A DNA stretch of 43,499 bases from JAMIFN01 sp035906235 (GTDB lineage Bacteria; Pseudomonadota; Gammaproteobacteria; Burkholderiales; Burkholderiaceae_C). Below are positions 26,599 to 33,717 of this stretch, piece by piece; positions within the stretch are counted from its first letter, which is position 1; the number at the start of each line of letters is the position of its first letter. The stretch covers positions 1 to 43,499 of the forward strand of contig JAMIFN010000067.1 in assembly GCA_035906235.1 (NCBI GenBank). Direction: 5' to 3'. A program made the translations under genes and the position numbers. Under the pieces are notes generated by a model. It was not told where the DNA came from. It made no database searches and saw nothing but the letters and a program-made list of their open reading frames with translations.

Positions 26599-27298
26599 CC
26601 CGAGGTGGCCGCCCGCGCGCCGCGCGCAGCACACGCCGCCCGGCATCCATCTGCAATTGCGCCAAAAAATCGGCATCCCCCACCGCCCAGCCCGCTTGCA
26701 ACGCAGCCATCCATGTAGGGCTGCAGACCTGCTGTAAACCCTGGGTGTACCGCGCTTCGCGTTCGTAGGGTGTATTGCCCAAATTCCACACCTCTGGCGG
26801 CGCGGTGAGAAAACTGCCCAGCTGCGCGCCCTGCACACCCTTATGCGCGGTATGGCTGCCCACATACCAAGCGGCCGAGCTATAGCTCCAGTCTTGTGCC
26901 TGTGTGACCAAACCCAAACGCACTGGCTCGCTATCTAGCGCCCACATACAGGGCAACAAATGCGTCGGTGCCTGCAAAATGCCTGAACGGAAACGCCCTT
27001 CAAACAAAGTACCACTGCGCCCATGGCGGCCATTGATGGTGCGCACAAAACGCCGCGCCAATTGTTGCACCCACAGCGATAGCGCCGCCTCCTGCTGTGG
27101 TCGCAGCAACCAGTGCATCGCCGTCGGCAACAGGCTAAAGCCCAGAACCTCCACTGGATAGAGCTGTTGCGCTTGACGCGCAAAGTCCAGCGCATCACGG
27201 TAATCTTGCTCGCAGGCAAAAATCGCCTGCCCGTTATTGCCACGCAAACCGACCCAATGCACATGGCCTAGCACTTCTAAACGCGGCATTCTGGCCAT
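26585..27298 (-). CDS. Degenerate RAYT (REP-associated tyrosine transposase, IS200-like fold)
   Basis: 237 residues. The family frame is clear: MARMPRLEVLGHVHWVGLRGNNGQAIF (usual MARLPRL..PG...H...RGNNRQ.IF), the middle block LGFSLLPTAMHWLLRP (usual ..YVLMPNHVHLL..P), RRFVRTINGRHGRSGTLFEGRFRSGIL (usual RRYV.Y.N.R..R.GTLWEGR.KS), and EPVRLGLV plus DWSYSSA. Two key features are missing. The HUH motif has Ala in place of the first His (A-M-H), and the stretch expected to hold the catalytic Tyr has Phe and Thr and no Tyr. The start at 27298 has AAAAGGTTGAAA upstream. REP-like copy D lies 14 bases before it. It may be inactive, or kept for DNA or RNA binding. Confidence 0.85.
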   Translation of the reverse strand: MARMPRLEVLGHVHWVGLRGNNGQAIFACEQDYRDALDFARQAQQLYPVEVLGFSLLPTAMHWLLRPQQEAALSLWVQQLARRFVRTINGRHGRSGTLFEGRFRSGILQAPTHLLPCMWALDSEPVRLGLVTQAQDWSYSSAAWYVGSHTAHKGVQGAQLGSFLTAPPEVWNLGNTPYEREARYTQGLQQVCSPTWMAALQAGWAVGDADFLAQLQMDAGRRVLRAARGRPPRVNRT

Positions 27299-27311
27299 TT
27301 TCAACCTTTTA

Positions 27312-27347
27312 GGGCTTTTAAGCCGTAAAACCTGCCTGAGCAGCTAT
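27312..27347 (-). repeat. REP-like repeat, copy D, next to the RAYT gene
   Basis: On the minus strand the core CTGCTCAGGCAGGTTTTACG is followed by GCTTAAAAGCC. The head reads GATAG instead of AGGAG. A second palindrome, GGCTTTTAAGCC (27313-27324), extends it. It fills the gap between the FMN reductase stop and the RAYT start, the usual position of a REP beside its RAYT. Confidence 0.88.
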
Positions 27348-27363
27348 CAAATAATGAGTGCTA

Positions 27364-27912
27364 TCAAGCCCGAATACTCGCAACCCACGCTGCCATATAA
27401 GCCTGCAACAGTGCCCGCGTCGCCGCGTCGTGCATCTCGCCTTGCGCATCAAACAGGGTGTGCGCCTGTGGCAGAGCCAAACGCTGCCCAGCCCACAGCT
27501 GCAGCCCCAAGGCACGGATCATGGGCAAGGCGCTGGCCTGCGCAATAGCCGTACCAAAACTGCCCATCGTTGCCCCTACCAAGGCAAAGGGCTTGTTCAT
27601 CAACACACTCGGGGCTTCGGCATTGGTGCGCGAGAGCCAATCAAATGCATTCTTCAACACGCCTGGTATGCCGCTGTTGTACTCGGGCGTGCTCACCAGT
27701 AGGGCATCGGCGCTGCGGATTTGCTCACGCAGATCCTGCACGGCTGCAGGCCAGCCTCCCGCTGCCTCTAGGTCTTCGTTAAAAAACGGAATATCGTGCA
27801 AACCATGCAACTGCAGCTGCACCCCAGCTGGCGCAGCCACCTGCATGGCGCGCAAAAGGGCAGTGTTCAAAGAAGCGCTACGCAAGCTGCCAGAAAGTGC
27901 CAGAATTTTCAT
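27364..27912 (-). CDS. NADPH-dependent FMN reductase (flavodoxin-fold quinone/azo/chromate reductase family)
   Basis: 182 residues of the FMN_red family. The phosphate loop is LSGSLRSASLNTALL (residues 5-19), the flavin-contact motif is PEYNSGIPGVLKNAFDWLSR, and GATMGSFGTAIAQ forms the second nucleotide loop. Relatives (ChrR, YieF, AzoR-like) reduce quinones, chromate or azo dyes with NAD(P)H via FMN, usually as dimers or tetramers. The physiological substrate cannot be read from the sequence. The ATG at 27912 is used; the 23 codons upstream are not family-like. It is upstream of the RAYT on the same strand, with a REP-like repeat between. Confidence 0.88.
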   Translation of the reverse strand: MKILALSGSLRSASLNTALLRAMQVAAPAGVQLQLHGLHDIPFFNEDLEAAGGWPAAVQDLREQIRSADALLVSTPEYNSGIPGVLKNAFDWLSRTNAEAPSVLMNKPFALVGATMGSFGTAIAQASALPMIRALGLQLWAGQRLALPQAHTLFDAQGEMHDAATRALLQAYMAAWVASIRA

Positions 27913-28096
27913 GGTTGTAAAAATTAAATTGAAAAGCGCGGAGCATACGCCATCTCTCGCCCCCACCAAACTGCGCGTCAAAATCTTTGTGTTGACGCTC
28001 TTGCCGAATGCAGATCGAAAATCTTGTCCTGCGCTTGAGGCAAATTAGGAAGCCACCGCCTCACAAAAAACCCCAGAAATTCACAGGTTAATACCT

Positions 28097-28123
28097 TTAG
28101 CACTCAAGTGGCTCGAGTGCTAA
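28097..28123 (+). promoter_or_regulatory. CIRCE operator (HrcA site) upstream of rpoH
   Basis: TTAGCACTC, nine bases, GAGTGCTAA: a perfect match to both arms and the spacing of CIRCE, the site of the heat-shock repressor HrcA. It ends 26 bases before the rpoH ATG, and TAATAT at 28121-28126 could be a -10 box overlapping the right arm. It places the sigma-32 gene under HrcA repression. Confidence 0.95.
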
Positions 28124-28149
28124 TATGGCGGCACAGGAGGGTTTTCCCC

Positions 28150-29088
28150 ATGACAAGCACCACTTATCCCATCGTCTCCAGCAACAGACTCAACAGCAGC
28201 CCATGGAGTATGGTGCCTGCCTTGGGCGATTTGAACGCCTACATTTCTGCCGCGCAGCGCATGCCCATGCTGAGCGCTGAGGAGGAGCGCGAGGCTGCGC
28301 AAGCCTTGCACGCGCACGACGACATTCAGGCGGCAGGCCGTTTGGTGCTCTCGCACCTGCGCTTGGTCATTGCTATTTCGCGCCAATACTTGGGCTATGG
28401 CCTGCCCCACGCCGATTTGATTCAAGAAGGCAATGTGGGCCTGATGAAGGCAGTCAAACGCTTTGACCCTGAGCAAGGCGTGCGCCTAGTCAGCTACGCC
28501 ATGCACTGGATCAAGGCTGAAATCCACGAATACATCTTGAAAAACTGGCGCATGGTCAAAGTGGCCACGACCAAGGCGCAGCGCAAACTGTTTTTCAATC
28601 TGCGCTCGATGAAAAACGCCATGCAAGACGCCGATGAAGACGGCATGCACCGCAGCGCCCTCAGCAGTGCACAAGTCGAAGAAATGGCCACGCGCCTAGC
28701 CGTTAAGCCCGAAGAAGTGCGCGAAATGGAATTGCGCATGACGGGCGGCGATGTGGTGCTCGACCCCAGCCCTAGCGACGATGGCGAAGACAGCTTTGCC
28801 CCCATTGCTTGGTTGGCCGATGATGCGCACGAACCCACAGCCGTACTGCAAGCGCGCGAACGCGACACGCAATCGGGTGCAGGTGTTGCGCACGCACTGG
28901 CGCAGCTGGACGCACGCAGCCGCCGCATCGTGCAGGCGCGCTGGCTAGATGTGCAAGACGATGGCTCGGGGGGCTCTACCCTGCACGATTTAGCTGCGGA
29001 GTACGGCGTATCGGCCGAACGCATTCGCCAAATCGAAGCACATGCGATGAAAAAAATGAAACAACATTTACTGAGTTATCAAGCCTAA
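28150..29088 (+). CDS. rpoH: RNA polymerase heat-shock sigma factor RpoH (sigma-32)
   Basis: 312 residues. Region 2 includes LSHLRLVIAISRQYLGYGLPHADLIQEGNVGLMKAVKRFDPEQGVRLVSYAMHWIKAEIHEYILKNWRMVKVATTKAQRKLFFNLR. The QRKLFFNLR segment is the RpoH box that separates sigma-32 from other sigma-70 proteins and binds DnaK/FtsH regulators. Region 4 is LHDLAAEYGVSAERIRQIEAHAMKKMK, a helix-turn-helix for the -35 element. ATG at 28150 follows CACAGGAGGGTTTTCCCC; the longer frame from 28108 would start inside the CIRCE operator. The stop codon is part of a CTAA at the edge of a MITE. It is not beside ftsYEX, its usual neighbourhood in many proteobacteria. Confidence 0.97.
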   Translation: MTSTTYPIVSSNRLNSSPWSMVPALGDLNAYISAAQRMPMLSAEEEREAAQALHAHDDIQAAGRLVLSHLRLVIAISRQYLGYGLPHADLIQEGNVGLMKAVKRFDPEQGVRLVSYAMHWIKAEIHEYILKNWRMVKVATTKAQRKLFFNLRSMKNAMQDADEDGMHRSALSSAQVEEMATRLAVKPEEVREMELRMTGGDVVLDPSPSDDGEDSFAPIAWLADDAHEPTAVLQARERDTQSGAGVAHALAQLDARSRRIVQARWLDVQDDGSGGSTLHDLAAEYGVSAERIRQIEAHAMKKMKQHLLSYQA

Positions 29089-29221
29089 GGGTCCTCTGCA
29101 AAACCTCGCGTCATGCAAGGAGCGAAGTGGCGCGGAAATCCATAAGCTATTGATTTTATTGACAATGTGGATTACTTCGCTACGCTCGCATGAGACGAAT
29201 TTAGGTTCTTGCAGAGCTTCC
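29089..29221. mobile_element. 133-bp MITE-like element at the rpoH stop codon
   Basis: The ends are inverted repeats: GGGTCCTCTGCAAAACC on the left and GGAAGCTCTGCAAGAACC reading inward from the right. They continue inward as an imperfect palindrome (CGTCATGCAAGGAGCGAAGT against ACTTCGCTACGCTCGCATGA). It is flanked by CTAA (29085-29088) and CTAG (29222-29225), a YTAR-type duplication differing at one base. The termini match those of the MITE at 19568-19729, so both belong to one family. No coding potential is seen. Confidence 0.78.
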
Positions 29222-29259
29222 CTAGGGAGCCTTTGCGCCTGATTCGCACGAATCACGCC

Positions 29260-30870
29260 TCAGTTCCCAGCGACCCAGTCCAAGAGCGCATCTAGTGCGG
29301 CTTGACCTGCCGCCGACTGGGGGGCATTGATCAGGCCCACCACCCCATAAACTTGATCGTCCTTACCACGAACATAGCCCGCGATGGCCTTGGCTCCATC
29401 CAGCGTTCCGGTTTTTACCCGCGCCTGCCCCAGGGCACGGTTTTGCGGTGCACGCTGCGCCAAGCGCGCCACCGTACCTTCGCGTCCAACCAGGGGTAGG
29501 GTGGCAGCAAAATCGGCGGCGACAGGGCTGGCCGCCGTCTGTGCCAGCAAAGCGCCTAGACTGGCCGCCGTGATGCGCTCGCGTCGCGAGAGGCCTGAGC
29601 CATTTTCCAGAATGGGCTGCGTAGCCTGCGGCAAATGCCGACGCCACCACGCTGCCATCCAGTGCTGGCTGGCCTGCCAACTTCCAACGAGGTGGCGCCG
29701 CTGCCCACGCAATTTTCCCCACACAGGCAAAGACAGAAAAATCTGTTTGGCCATAGGATTGTTGGAATAGGTATTGGTAACAGTCACCACCTCTTGCAGG
29801 GGTACCGACGGGAAGCTGAGCAAACGCCGTGCCGCGCTATGCCCATGCCCCGCAATACCAACCTGACCCTGCAATTGGCCACCGCCCGTTTGCCATAAGC
29901 CAGCCAGTGCCAGTGCCGAAAACACCTCTGCCTGCGGATACAAAGCAACAAACACGCTGCGCGCGCCGCAGCTGCGCGGCCACGCACCTTTGGCTTGCAA
30001 GACCAGCGCCTGCGTCATATCCAGCGCCAAGCCCTGCTCGGGCTGGATACAAGGCGCGCCATTCAAGACTACGCTCGCAGGTAGGCTCAGTCCCCTCAAA
30101 GGGGGGTCTACTTCTAATAACGCCACGCTGCCCTGGGGTTGCAAGCGCAGCTCCAGCGCCTGCATATTGAGCATCAAGGCCTGTGGCTCCGCGTTGTAGG
30201 GGCGTTCGGGTTTGCCATCAAATGCGGCAGGGTCAACACGCGGCAAGCGCCAGCGCTTTTGATCGACCAAGATATCGCCGTGTACGCTGCGTATGCCTTT
30301 GGCTCGGATGCGCCCAATCATCTCTTGCACCCGTGGCGTTGGCAAATACGGATCGCCACCACCTTCTACGATCAAATCGCCATAGAGCACACCGTCGCGC
30401 ACTGCACCATCGATCCAGACTGTAGTCTGCCACTGAAAATCGGCGCCCAAAGCCTGCATCGCTACGGCTGTGGTCACCAGTTTCATCACCGAGGCAGGGT
30501 TCATGGGACGATCTGCCTGCACACTGAGGATGCGAGGCCGTGCAACACCGTTCAGGTCTATGGCAGGTGCGCTGCGGCGCTGCGGGCTGCTACTGCCGGC
30601 GGGCCAAACCAATTCGGGCAAAGTCTGCACCCAAGCGCTCATGCTGCTGGGCGGCAAACCTGCCGCTTGCAGCGCCTGCGCCACAGCCACAGGTAGTCGC
30701 TGTGATGCTGTGCTGACAGCCACTGGTACAGATGCTGGCACAGGCGTTGTGCTGGCTATTGGGCTTGGGCTAGGGGTAGACGCCTGAGGCTCTGCTGGAT
30801 TGAGCATCTGAGCCAACGCAGCAACGGGCAAAGTCAGTAGCAGACTGGCGCACAGCAACAGCTGGCGCAT
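29260..30870 (-). CDS. dacB: D-alanyl-D-alanine carboxypeptidase/endopeptidase (PBP4, DacB)
   Basis: A 536-residue periplasmic class C low-molecular-mass penicillin-binding protein (peptidase S13). Signal peptide MRQLLLCASLLLTLPVAALAQ is followed by a Pro/Ser/Thr-rich linker. Catalytic motifs are SxxK in NPASVMKLVTTAVAM (near residue 128), SxN in NTYSNNPMAKQIFLSL, and KTG in ARVKTGTLDGAKAIAGYV. It trims or cleaves peptidoglycan stem peptides. The ATG at 30870 directly touches the gspF stop (TAG, 30871-30873), so it is probably translated from the gsp transcript. Why a cell-wall hydrolase ends a secretion operon is open; making space in the wall for the secretion apparatus is a guess. Confidence 0.93.
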   Translation of the reverse strand: MRQLLLCASLLLTLPVAALAQMLNPAEPQASTPSPSPIASTTPVPASVPVAVSTASQRLPVAVAQALQAAGLPPSSMSAWVQTLPELVWPAGSSSPQRRSAPAIDLNGVARPRILSVQADRPMNPASVMKLVTTAVAMQALGADFQWQTTVWIDGAVRDGVLYGDLIVEGGGDPYLPTPRVQEMIGRIRAKGIRSVHGDILVDQKRWRLPRVDPAAFDGKPERPYNAEPQALMLNMQALELRLQPQGSVALLEVDPPLRGLSLPASVVLNGAPCIQPEQGLALDMTQALVLQAKGAWPRSCGARSVFVALYPQAEVFSALALAGLWQTGGGQLQGQVGIAGHGHSAARRLLSFPSVPLQEVVTVTNTYSNNPMAKQIFLSLPVWGKLRGQRRHLVGSWQASQHWMAAWWRRHLPQATQPILENGSGLSRRERITAASLGALLAQTAASPVAADFAATLPLVGREGTVARLAQRAPQNRALGQARVKTGTLDGAKAIAGYVRGKDDQVYGVVGLINAPQSAAGQAALDALLDWVAGN

Positions 30871-32109
30871 CTATTTCACCAATTGGTTGAGTTGAATGAT
30901 AGGCATGAGCACAGCCAGCACGATCAGCATCACCACGCCGCCCATGGCCACAATCAGCAGGGGTTCCAAAATCGTGGCCAACTGCATGGCGCGGCGCTGC
31001 ACTTCGGCCGAGAGCTGGCGCGCGGCGCGCTGCAGCATCAGGGGCAACTGCCCCGTTTGCTCGCCCAAGCGCGCAAACATGGCCAAAATCCCCGGAAAGC
31101 GTTTTTTCTGCGCCAGCGCCGAGGCCAAAGGTGCGCCCTCGCGCACCAGCACCAAGGCATCCAAGGCATCGGCCTGCATGGCTTTATTCGACAGGGTTTC
31201 GGCCGCAGCTTGCAGGGCACGCAAAATCGGCACGCCCGCGCCGACCAACATGGCCAGGGTACTGGCAAAACGGGCGCTGTTATAGCCCCGCGCTAGGCGC
31301 CCGATCAAAGGCAGGCGCAGCCAAGCGGCATCGATTTTCAAACGGGTTTCTGGCTGCTTGCGCAGTTGCCAAAAGCCGCCCACTACGGCCGCTAAGAGAA
31401 GCAGCATCAACCACCACCATTGCCGCACGAAGGCGCTAAAACCCAGCATCATGGTGGTCAGCATGGGCAGGGCCTTTTTGGTGCCCGCAAACACCCCCGC
31501 CACCTGCGGCACCACATAGGTGACCAAAAAGGCGACGATAAAGACCGCAATCAGCGACACGATCATGGGGTAGAGCGCCGCACCCATGATTTTGCTGCGC
31601 AGGGCTTGCTGCTCTTCCAAATCATCGGCCAAGCGATCGAGCACCAAACCCAGATTGCCCGATCCTTCTCCGGCAGAAATCACGGCAGTGTAAATTTCGT
31701 CAAATTCTTTGGGGTGCTGCTGCAGGGCTTTGGCAAAGCTGGCCCCCGCATTGACCTCGGCCCGTAGGCTGGCGAGCAAATTGCGCAGCTCGGGCTTTTC
31801 GGCCTCTTCGCCCAAAGCGGTAAGCGCGCGTTCTAGTGGCAAACCGCTGGTCACCAAACCGGCCAGCTGCCGTGTCCATATCGTCAGCCCTACTTGGTTG
31901 AGCACGCGTGGGGTAAAAATTTGCCACTGCAGCAGCGAGGTTTCCGCACCGTCTTCGGCCTGAGCGCTGGCCACCGCAGGCTGCACGCTGACGGGAGCCA
32001 AGCCACGAGCACGCAAGATGCTGCGCGCTGCCCTAGGGCTGTCGGCATCGATCAGGTCTTTGATGGTTTTACCTTGGCTATCCAAGGCTTCAAAGGCGTA
32101 AGCAGTCAT
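30871..32109 (-). CDS. gspF: Type II secretion inner-membrane platform protein GspF
   Basis: 412 residues. It has two GspF cytoplasmic domains, each a helical bundle (LTIWTRQLAGLVTSGLPLERALTAL and ARFASTLAMLVGAGVPILRALQAAAETL), separated by membrane helices (YPMIVSLIAVFIVAFLVTYVVPQV and QWWWLMLLLLAAVVGGFW). A last helix is near the C-terminus (LLIVAMGGVVMLIVLAVLMPIIQLNQLV). The N-terminal FEALDSQGKTIKDLIDADSPRAARSILRARGL is the characteristic GspF opening. GspF works with GspE and GspL to build the pseudopilus. gspE lies upstream after a 125-bp gap holding REP-like copy E, and dacB follows with no gap. Confidence 0.96.
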   Translation of the reverse strand: MTAYAFEALDSQGKTIKDLIDADSPRAARSILRARGLAPVSVQPAVASAQAEDGAETSLLQWQIFTPRVLNQVGLTIWTRQLAGLVTSGLPLERALTALGEEAEKPELRNLLASLRAEVNAGASFAKALQQHPKEFDEIYTAVISAGEGSGNLGLVLDRLADDLEEQQALRSKIMGAALYPMIVSLIAVFIVAFLVTYVVPQVAGVFAGTKKALPMLTTMMLGFSAFVRQWWWLMLLLLAAVVGGFWQLRKQPETRLKIDAAWLRLPLIGRLARGYNSARFASTLAMLVGAGVPILRALQAAAETLSNKAMQADALDALVLVREGAPLASALAQKKRFPGILAMFARLGEQTGQLPLMLQRAARQLSAEVQRRAMQLATILEPLLIVAMGGVVMLIVLAVLMPIIQLNQLVK

Positions 32110-32152
32110 GCAGTGATGTCGCTGGTTTGCTATGAAATTTCAGTGAATAATT

Positions 32153-32186
32153 AGGAGCTACTCAGGCAGGTTTTCTGGCACTTTTT
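32153..32186 (+). repeat. REP-like repeat, copy E, between gspE and gspF
   Basis: AGGAGCTACTCAGGCAGG followed by TTTTCTGGCACTTTTT. The head, stem-loop and GTTTT tail match the family; the right part diverges. Downstream, GGCACT (32177-32182) can pair with AGTGCC (32219-32224), making a second larger hairpin in the same gap. It sits inside the gsp operon and opposes its transcription direction. Confidence 0.88.
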
Positions 32187-32234
32187 ACATAAAACACCCT
32201 TAAAAATAAGTCATTTTTAGTGCCAAAAACCAAT

Positions 32235-33695
32235 TTAGGTGTCTTTTGTTACCCTTAGCACCTCTTCGCGGCTGGTAATGCCCAGCTTCACCAAGCGTTC
32301 GCCATCTTCACGCATGAGCTGCATACCGCCAGCCAGACCTGCGTTGCGGATGGCCGCTTCAGATTGCCCGTTATGAATCAGCTCGCGAATTTGCTCATTC
32401 ACCACCAACAGTTCAAACACGCCACGCCGTCCTTGATAGCCACTCTTACTACAGGCTTGGCAAACCTCATGTATCTGGGCATCAAAAATACTGCCGTCCT
32501 GCGCCAAATCGCCACTGGCCTCCAAAAAGCCGCGCCCATGGCAGACCGCGCAATAGCGGCGCACCAAGCGCTGCGCCAGCACACCCAAGAGGGATGAGGA
32601 CAAGAGGAAAGGTTCGACGCCCATATCAATCAGGCGGGTCACGGCGCTAGCGGCATCGTTGGTGTGCAAGGTGGCCAGCACCAAATGCCCCGTGAGCGAG
32701 GCTTGAATGGCGATTTGCGCGGTTTCGATATCGCGAATCTCGCCAATCATGATGACATCGGGGTCTTGGCGCAAAATCGCACGCAGAGCCTTGGCAAAAG
32801 TCAGGTCAATTTTGGCATTGACTTGGGTTTGGCCTATGCCGGGCAGCTCGTACTCGATCGGGTCTTCCACCGTCATGATGTTGGTGCCCGCTGCGTCCAT
32901 TTGCGCCAAGGCGGCATACAGCGTGGTGGTTTTGCCCGAGCCTGTAGGCCCTGTCACCAGCACAATGCCGTGGGGCTGCGCCGCCAGCTGGTTAAAACGC
33001 TCTAGCGTCTGCCCTTCCATACCAACGGCTGCAAGGGTCAGTTTAGATTCGCTTTTATCAAGCAAACGCAATACTGCGCGTTCGCCGTGTGCTGAGGGCA
33101 AAGTGGAAACCCGCACATCAATGGCGCGGCTGCCTAGGCGCAGAGAAATGCGCCCGTCTTGTGGCAGGCGTTTTTCTGAAATATCTAAATCCGCCATGAT
33201 TTTCAGGCGGCTAATCAGCGCCGCGTGCAGGGCGCGATTGGGCTGCACCACCTCGCGCAGGCTGCCATCGACGCGAAAACGCACGCTGGAATGGCGCTCA
33301 TAGGCTTCGATATGGATATCGCTAGCACCGTCGCGCGCGGCTTGCGTCAGCAGCGCATTGAGCATACGGATGATGGGCGCGTCGTCGGCCGCTTCGAGCA
33401 AGTCTTCCACCGCCGGCAGGTCTTGCATCATGCGACTTAAATCGACATCGCTTTCGACCTCACTCACAATCGCCGCTGCGCTGCCATCCCCTTGGGTATA
33501 GGCCGCGTTGATGCGCTGCAAAAGGGTGTCTATCGCCTCTATTTCCACATGCGCTACTGTGTGATTGCGCAGCACTTCAGCCACCGCCGTGCGCGAGGTT
33601 TGCGTATGCAGGTACAGGGTCAAGATGCCCGCGTCTTCATCCAGCAACAATTGCTGGCTTCGTGCAAAGCTATAGGGCAATGGGAACCGTGCCAT
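32235..33695 (-). CDS. gspE: Type II secretion ATPase GspE
   Basis: A 486-residue hexameric secretion ATPase. The N-terminal domain begins MARFPLPYSFARSQQLLLDED. The motor has Walker A GPTGSGKTTT (near residue 250), the Asp box EDPIEYELPGIGQTQVN, Walker B DPDVIMIGEIRDIETAQIAIQASLTGHLVLATLHTNDA with the His box, and a four-Cys zinc site (CAVCHGRG and CQACSKSGY). It powers pseudopilus assembly through GspL and GspF. The ATG at 33695 is chosen; 30 upstream in-frame codons run into the end of gspD and are not family-like. gspD ends 22 bases upstream. Confidence 0.97.
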   Translation of the reverse strand: MARFPLPYSFARSQQLLLDEDAGILTLYLHTQTSRTAVAEVLRNHTVAHVEIEAIDTLLQRINAAYTQGDGSAAAIVSEVESDVDLSRMMQDLPAVEDLLEAADDAPIIRMLNALLTQAARDGASDIHIEAYERHSSVRFRVDGSLREVVQPNRALHAALISRLKIMADLDISEKRLPQDGRISLRLGSRAIDVRVSTLPSAHGERAVLRLLDKSESKLTLAAVGMEGQTLERFNQLAAQPHGIVLVTGPTGSGKTTTLYAALAQMDAAGTNIMTVEDPIEYELPGIGQTQVNAKIDLTFAKALRAILRQDPDVIMIGEIRDIETAQIAIQASLTGHLVLATLHTNDAASAVTRLIDMGVEPFLLSSSLLGVLAQRLVRRYCAVCHGRGFLEASGDLAQDGSIFDAQIHEVCQACSKSGYQGRRGVFELLVVNEQIRELIHNGQSEAAIRNAGLAGGMQLMREDGERLVKLGITSREEVLRVTKDT

Positions 33696-33717
33696 GTCTC
33701 GTTTTTTTAAAATAGGC

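Noticed and set aside
29239..29254. Perfect palindrome TGATTCG-CA-CGAATCA after the second MITE
   Set aside because: No T-run and no known operator match; could be the old rpoH or dacB terminator remnant, but nothing supports a specific call.
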